NCBI GenBank assembly: GCA_002292375.1
Contig: DBBV01000016.1
Location: 1-45,120, forward strand
Length of the DNA stretch: 45,120 bases
From: Methylococcaceae bacterium UBA975
GTDB lineage: Bacteria; Pseudomonadota; Gammaproteobacteria; Methylococcales; Cycloclasticaceae
Direction of reading: 5' to 3'
Part shown: positions 41,768 to 45,120 of the stretch, piece after piece
Position numbering within the stretch: the first letter of the stretch is position 1
Layout of the letters: every line of letters starts with the position of its first letter
The notes under the pieces: model-generated
What the model saw: only the letters and a program-made list of their open reading frames with translations
What the model was told of the DNA's origin: nothing
Database searches by the model: none
Program-made: the position numbers and the translations under genes

Positions 41768-42586
41768 ATGTCGTCATACGAGCCATTATATCGGTATATT
41801 TTTCATGGTACGCGTCTAATTACCGACCCGGCCTACCGCAAGCTACTAGCCGACAAGGGCTTGAGCAAACACGATAACTGGCACGCCTTCCATAACGGCC
41901 AAATTATTTCCAAGGGCACAACGACCTGCATTAAGACTGAACTTGCACCGAGTGCTAACACGGTGTATTTCAAGCGCTATTCCTATTTAAAACATAAATG
42001 GCGATTCTTTCTACGCCGCAGTAAAGCCGCTACCGAACTGATTAATTATCAACGACTAAAGTCCATCAATATTCCTACCTTAGACGTGGTTGCTTTATAT
42101 GAGCAACGCACCCTAGGTCGCCTAAGCACAGCGTGTATCGTCACTAAAGAAATACCGGACACGCAACAGTTGGATCATTTTTATAACCAACTCATGACGA
42201 CACAGTCAATCGAGCAGCGTGTCATTATTTTAAACGGCATCAAAAAACAACTCTTCGCACAATTAAGAGCCGCCCACGCAGCAGGTTTTTTTCATCTGGA
42301 TTTGAAGTGGCGTAATGTTTTAATTCAACAACTAGGCGACCAGTACACGCCCATTTGGATAGACTGCCCCCGCGGAGTACAACGGCGTTACGCCAATTAC
42401 TCGCTGAAAGTCGCTGACTTAAGCGGCCTTGCGCGCAAGGCAACGTCATTTTTTAGCCCTCAACAGCTCTATCGTATGTTGTATGAATACTTAGGTGAAA
42501 CGGCTAGCAAGCAGGAGGCGAGACGATTGTTTTTTGCTATCCGAGATCATTTGGCTAGACGCCCGCCCGACGATTTTTTCGATTAA
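41768..42586 (+). CDS. Lipopolysaccharide kinase-family protein
   Basis: A 272-residue kinase-fold protein of the LPS kinase family found in pseudomonad core clusters. The catalytic loop is canonical, F-H-L-D-L-K-W-R-N, and the metal-binding motif is W-I-D-C-P-R-G. The N-terminal Y-F-K-R-Y-S-Y-L-K-H-K-W-R segment carries the candidate ATP Lys. It lies between the InaA-like gene (divergent, 23 bases away) and waaP (convergent). It probably phosphorylates an LPS-core sugar, but which one cannot be told. The gene ends in a charged P-P-D-D-F-F-D. Confidence 0.78.
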   Translation: MSSYEPLYRYIFHGTRLITDPAYRKLLADKGLSKHDNWHAFHNGQIISKGTTTCIKTELAPSANTVYFKRYSYLKHKWRFFLRRSKAATELINYQRLKSINIPTLDVVALYEQRTLGRLSTACIVTKEIPDTQQLDHFYNQLMTTQSIEQRVIILNGIKKQLFAQLRAAHAAGFFHLDLKWRNVLIQQLGDQYTPIWIDCPRGVQRRYANYSLKVADLSGLARKATSFFSPQQLYRMLYEYLGETASKQEARRLFFAIRDHLARRPPDDFFD

Positions 42587-42604
42587 GCTTTTATTAAAAA
42601 AGCT
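42586..42604. terminator. Weak hairpin between convergent kinase genes
   Basis: AGCTTTT and AAAAGCT form a 7-base, mostly AT stem with a five-base loop, just after the stop of the LPS kinase gene and before the end of waaP. It could be a weak bidirectional terminator; evidence is only the repeat and the place between convergent genes. Confidence 0.25.
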
Positions 42605-42626
42605 ATTGGTTCAGTCGTCTATTGAT

Positions 42627-43430
42627 TTACCCTTTTAGTGGTTTGGCTTTTAAAGCCATCGCTTTAGTCGCTACTTTTTGCCATAAACGTTTGTCACGTG
42701 ATAAGGCTGTTCTTAGATCAGTACCGCTATAAATGCGAATAAACCGATAAAAATCGCGTTGGCTAAAGCCGATGTCCATGCTCGAAAAGTACAATGCGGC
42801 CAAATCTTTTACGCGCCACCTTTGGGGTGTTTTGCTACGTAATTGCACACGGTGTAAATCGATCAAATACAAGGGCAGCTCAGCCACGTTAGCCAGCGTT
42901 TTCAAGTCATTCTCTTTTAATAAAAAATGACAAATGTAGAGATCCCGATGATTAATACCGTGCTGATGAAGTTGTCGACTAATGCTTGCCACTTGTTCTA
43001 TTAGCCCTCGCTTTAACGCCAATGAAGGCGTTTCATTGGCCCAGTTGACACATAAGTCCTCAAGGCTAATGGCCGGTTCAAGCGACTCGGTAATCACAAA
43101 AGAGGCCCGTTCTGCCGGATTATTTCCGCGTTGCCCAAAAGCCGCCAAAGTCATCGTTTTTATGCCGAGCCGGGTTAATGCCTTAATCGCTTGATATTCA
43201 TTGCTAGCACCTAAAACCGGCAAACGAGCCTGCAATAGGTTTTTAATGATTTCGATCCACCCCACACCGTTATGGATTTTTGCAAAGTAATCCTTACCCT
43301 GTAAGGAAAACTTAAATGTTTTACGTCGCGCCACTTGCCGGTACATCTCGCCATCGAGTTGCATTAAATCGTCAAAACCAGGCTCGCCACCCCAGTTCTT
43401 TTTAAAGCTATCGGCTACTTCAAACAGCAT
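42627..43430 (-). CDS. waaP: Lipopolysaccharide core heptose(I) kinase
   Basis: Phosphorylates the first heptose of the LPS inner core; needed for outer-membrane stability in Pseudomonas and for detergent resistance in enterics. With the ATG at 43430 it has 267 residues, as expected, and catalytic Asp163 in N-H-R-D-L-Y-I-C-H-F (E. coli WaaP uses Asp162). L-Y-L-I-D-L-H-R-V-Q is the metal-site strand. A longer in-frame start at 43520 would add 30 residues overlapping waaG and is rejected. The chosen start overlaps the waaG stop by 11 bases, so the pair are co-translated. Confidence 0.94.
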   Translation of the reverse strand: MLFEVADSFKKNWGGEPGFDDLMQLDGEMYRQVARRKTFKFSLQGKDYFAKIHNGVGWIEIIKNLLQARLPVLGASNEYQAIKALTRLGIKTMTLAAFGQRGNNPAERASFVITESLEPAISLEDLCVNWANETPSLALKRGLIEQVASISRQLHQHGINHRDLYICHFLLKENDLKTLANVAELPLYLIDLHRVQLRSKTPQRWRVKDLAALYFSSMDIGFSQRDFYRFIRIYSGTDLRTALSRDKRLWQKVATKAMALKAKPLKG

Positions 43431-44550
43431 GATTTTTCTCTCTCGCGACACGTTCAATGGCTTCAGCCGCCTTCTCGGGCATGCTGTATAAATCTTCGCT
43501 ACTGGCGTACGCGAGGGCATGTTCTGACCAGGTTTTTTTATCGTGCAATAACATCTCAGCCAGGCTTTTATTCAAGTGTTGCTGCTGAAAAGGCGACGCA
43601 ATTACACGACCCGCCATCGATTGCGTCACGTGTTTGGCGTAACCACAAATAGCCGTCACCAACATCGGCAAACCCGCCACCATGGCTTCTAAAATAACTG
43701 TTCCTGTATTTTCTTTACGCGCTGGGTGTAACAATAAATCCGCGCCTAATAAAAAATCGGGAACATCACTGCGCCCGCCCATAAAATGACAATGCTTCGC
43801 TACTCCCAGCTTTTTTGCCTGCCGTTTATAAGCACTAAGGTTGTCTTCGCCCAACACCATTAAATGGGTTTTAGCCAATAACTCTTGCGGTAAAGAAGCT
43901 AAGGCAAGCATGCCGCGATCGACGCCTTTTGTTTTAAACCCAGTACCCACCATCAATATCAATTGATCCTCTTCAGTTAAGCCATGCGCTTGACGAAACG
44001 CCGCTCTTTTTTCGGCTGCATCATTTGGTTTGCGTCGGTCAGGATCAATACCCGGTGGCAACAAGAGTAATCGATGTTCTGGCGTATGGTAGTGCTGTTG
44101 GAATAAGCCCATTTGCGTATCTGAAATCATTAAGCACAGGGTCTTGGCCTCCGTTCCAAAAACAGAGGCTTCAGTCGCAGCATAAAAACGATAACGTGGG
44201 TTGAATTGATGCGCAAAGCCGTTACTTTCAAACCTATCGGCGTAACAAGGATCAGCAGCGTAATACACGTCTAAATTTGGCATTTTGTTAAAACCGATCA
44301 ATGCATCGTATCGTTCGTTTTGCACCCTGTTGGCTAGTTGACGGTGAAAGTCTGCTACTTTTGCGTGATTGCTCCAGCCTTTACAATCTATAATATGCAC
44401 CTGATAATTGGCTTGCTCTGGTCCTTCCCATTGCATTACAAACACATCAACCGAATGTCCTTTTGCTAGGCACACATCAGCAATACGCATAAAGTCACGC
44501 GCTAAACCACCATAGGGAAAGTATTTGTAGAGAGCAAAGGCAAGGCGCAT
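43420..44550 (-). CDS. waaG: LPS core glucosyltransferase WaaG
   Basis: A GT4-family glycosyltransferase that adds the first outer-core hexose to heptose II. The N-terminus L-Y-K-Y-F-P-Y-G-G-L-A-R-D-F-M-R-I is nearly that of E. coli WaaG, followed by G-F-N-K-M-P-N-L-D-V-Y-Y-A-A-D. The nucleotide-sugar site has the E-x7-E motif, E-N-T-G-T-V-I-L-E. The 376 residues are typical. It heads the waaG-waaP unit and is divergent from msbA across a 115-base region that must hold both promoters. In P. aeruginosa the equivalent adds GalN, so the donor sugar is not certain here. Confidence 0.94.
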   Translation of the reverse strand: MRLAFALYKYFPYGGLARDFMRIADVCLAKGHSVDVFVMQWEGPEQANYQVHIIDCKGWSNHAKVADFHRQLANRVQNERYDALIGFNKMPNLDVYYAADPCYADRFESNGFAHQFNPRYRFYAATEASVFGTEAKTLCLMISDTQMGLFQQHYHTPEHRLLLLPPGIDPDRRKPNDAAEKRAAFRQAHGLTEEDQLILMVGTGFKTKGVDRGMLALASLPQELLAKTHLMVLGEDNLSAYKRQAKKLGVAKHCHFMGGRSDVPDFLLGADLLLHPARKENTGTVILEAMVAGLPMLVTAICGYAKHVTQSMAGRVIASPFQQQHLNKSLAEMLLHDKKTWSEHALAYASSEDLYSMPEKAAEAIERVAREKNHAV

Positions 44551-44665
44551 GGTATAGCTGGTTTATTAATTAATTTAAACGAGAAATTATTTTACCCTTA
44601 TTCTGCCAACCTATGGCTTAACTATGCGTTAAAATGTTAATTCGCCAAGTAGAGCCGTCTAAACT

Positions 44666-45120
44666 GTGAAGAAAAAAAACAAACCTCAAAAAACAGTCCC
44701 TTCAGATACTAGTCTAGCCATCTACTTACGGCTGCTAAAATACGTTGTGCCGTATTGGAAGCCGTTTGCCGTTAGCTTATTTGGTTTTTTAATTTTTGCA
44801 GCAACTCAACCCGCTCTGGCCGCTTTAATGGAATACTTGGTTGATTCCTTGCAAGCCGAAAATCGCAGCGAGATTTACTGGGTACCGGTAGCGACTATCG
44901 CAATTGTTTTTTTTCGTGGTATCGGCTCATTCTTAGGCAGTTATTACATCGCTAAAGTCGCTAATAATGTCGTGCATACGCTGCGTTGTGCCATTTTTGA
45001 CAAGTACACCACCTTACCCAACGGTTACTTCGATGATCAAAATACCGGCCATTTGCTCTCTCGCGTTACCTACAACGTTTCTCAAGTAACCTCTGCCGCC
45101 ACCGATGCCATTAAAGTCGT
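44666..45120 (+). CDS. msbA: Lipid A-core flippase MsbA, N-terminal part (cut by window edge)
   Basis: ABC transporter that flips lipid A-core across the inner membrane. The first 151 codons are in the window and stay open to the edge. After a Lys-rich start come Y-L-R-L-L-K-Y-V-V-P-Y-W-K and A-A-T-Q-P-A-L-A-A-L-M-E-Y-L-V-D, the first membrane helices of MsbA, then S-Y-Y-I-A-K-V-A-N-N-V-V and F-D-D-Q-N-T-G-H-L-L-S-R-V-T-Y-N-V. The start is GTG at 44666; no ATG precedes it in frame close by. The ATPase domain lies beyond the window. msbA at the edge of the core locus matches pseudomonads. Confidence 0.9.
   Translation, partial: MKKKNKPQKTVPSDTSLAIYLRLLKYVVPYWKPFAVSLFGFLIFAATQPALAALMEYLVDSLQAENRSEIYWVPVATIAIVFFRGIGSFLGSYYIAKVANNVVHTLRCAIFDKYTTLPNGYFDDQNTGHLLSRVTYNVSQVTSAATDAIKV

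Noticed and set aside
43431..43520. N-terminal extension of waaP
   Set aside because: It overlaps waaG and is not part of the WaaP family; the ATG at 43430 puts the catalytic Asp at residue 163 as expected.

Overview
This window looks like the chromosome of a Gammaproteobacterium with moderate GC (visibly mid-40s percent, not computed). Gene order resembles Pseudomonas-type blocks: lolB-ispE-tRNAGln-prs-rplY-pth, hemA-prfA-prmC, gatCAB divergent from mreBCD-mrdA-rodA-mltB-rlpA-dacA, ybeD-lipB-lipA, murU-amgK divergent from lptD-surA-pdxA-rsmA, then an LPS-core locus ending in msbA. The GC and the JAMM gene after prmC would suit a Thiotrichales/Piscirickettsiaceae-like lineage (for example Cycloclasticus), but that is a weak guess. 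There are no insertion sequences, phage genes, CRISPR arrays or gene-free stretches over 300 bases; the DNA is dense core genome with many overlapping genes.

Region by region. 1-2.8 kb: start of tuf, a tRNA-Tyr/Gly/Thr-tuf operon, pth, rplY, prs and tRNA-Gln. 2.8-6.0 kb: ispE, lolB and a large TPR lipoprotein. 6.2-9.8 kb: hemA, prfA, prmC and a JAMM metalloprotease. 9.8-13.5 kb: a small lipoprotein and gatCAB. 13.6-22.1 kb: the rod-shape and peptidoglycan block (mreBCD, PBP2, RodA, MltB, RlpA, PBP5/6). 22.1-24.9 kb: D-amino-acid transaminase, ybeD, lipB and lipA. 24.9-26.6 kb: murU and amgK, the MurNAc recycling pair. 26.7-32.6 kb: lptD, surA, pdxA and rsmA. 32.6-45.1 kb: an LPS and envelope-decoration island with a YdcH-like protein, four kinase-fold proteins (WaaP and three relatives), a NodU-type carbamoyltransferase, an LTA-synthase-like phosphotransferase, a PAP2 phosphatase, a CptA/EptA-type phosphoethanolamine transferase, DgkA, WaaG and the start of MsbA.

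The genes share an envelope theme. MreBCD/PBP2/RodA build the wall; MltB, RlpA and PBP5/6 trim it; AmgK/MurU recycle MurNAc. LptD and SurA assemble the outer membrane. WaaG, WaaP, the carbamoyltransferase and MsbA make and export LPS core. The phosphotransferases would release diacylglycerol that DgkA can rephosphorylate.

Three observations stand out. First, two essential envelope genes, lptD and mreC, appear to start at non-standard AUU/AUA codons, because conserved N-terminal sequence lies upstream of the first usable ATG. Second, two perfect matches to the PmrA-type box (YTTAAK-N5-YTTAAK) lie in front of the LTA-synthase-like gene and the phosphoethanolamine transferase gene, suggesting one two-component regulon for surface charge. 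Third, a perfect terminator-like hairpin is built into the conserved active-site codons of pth.
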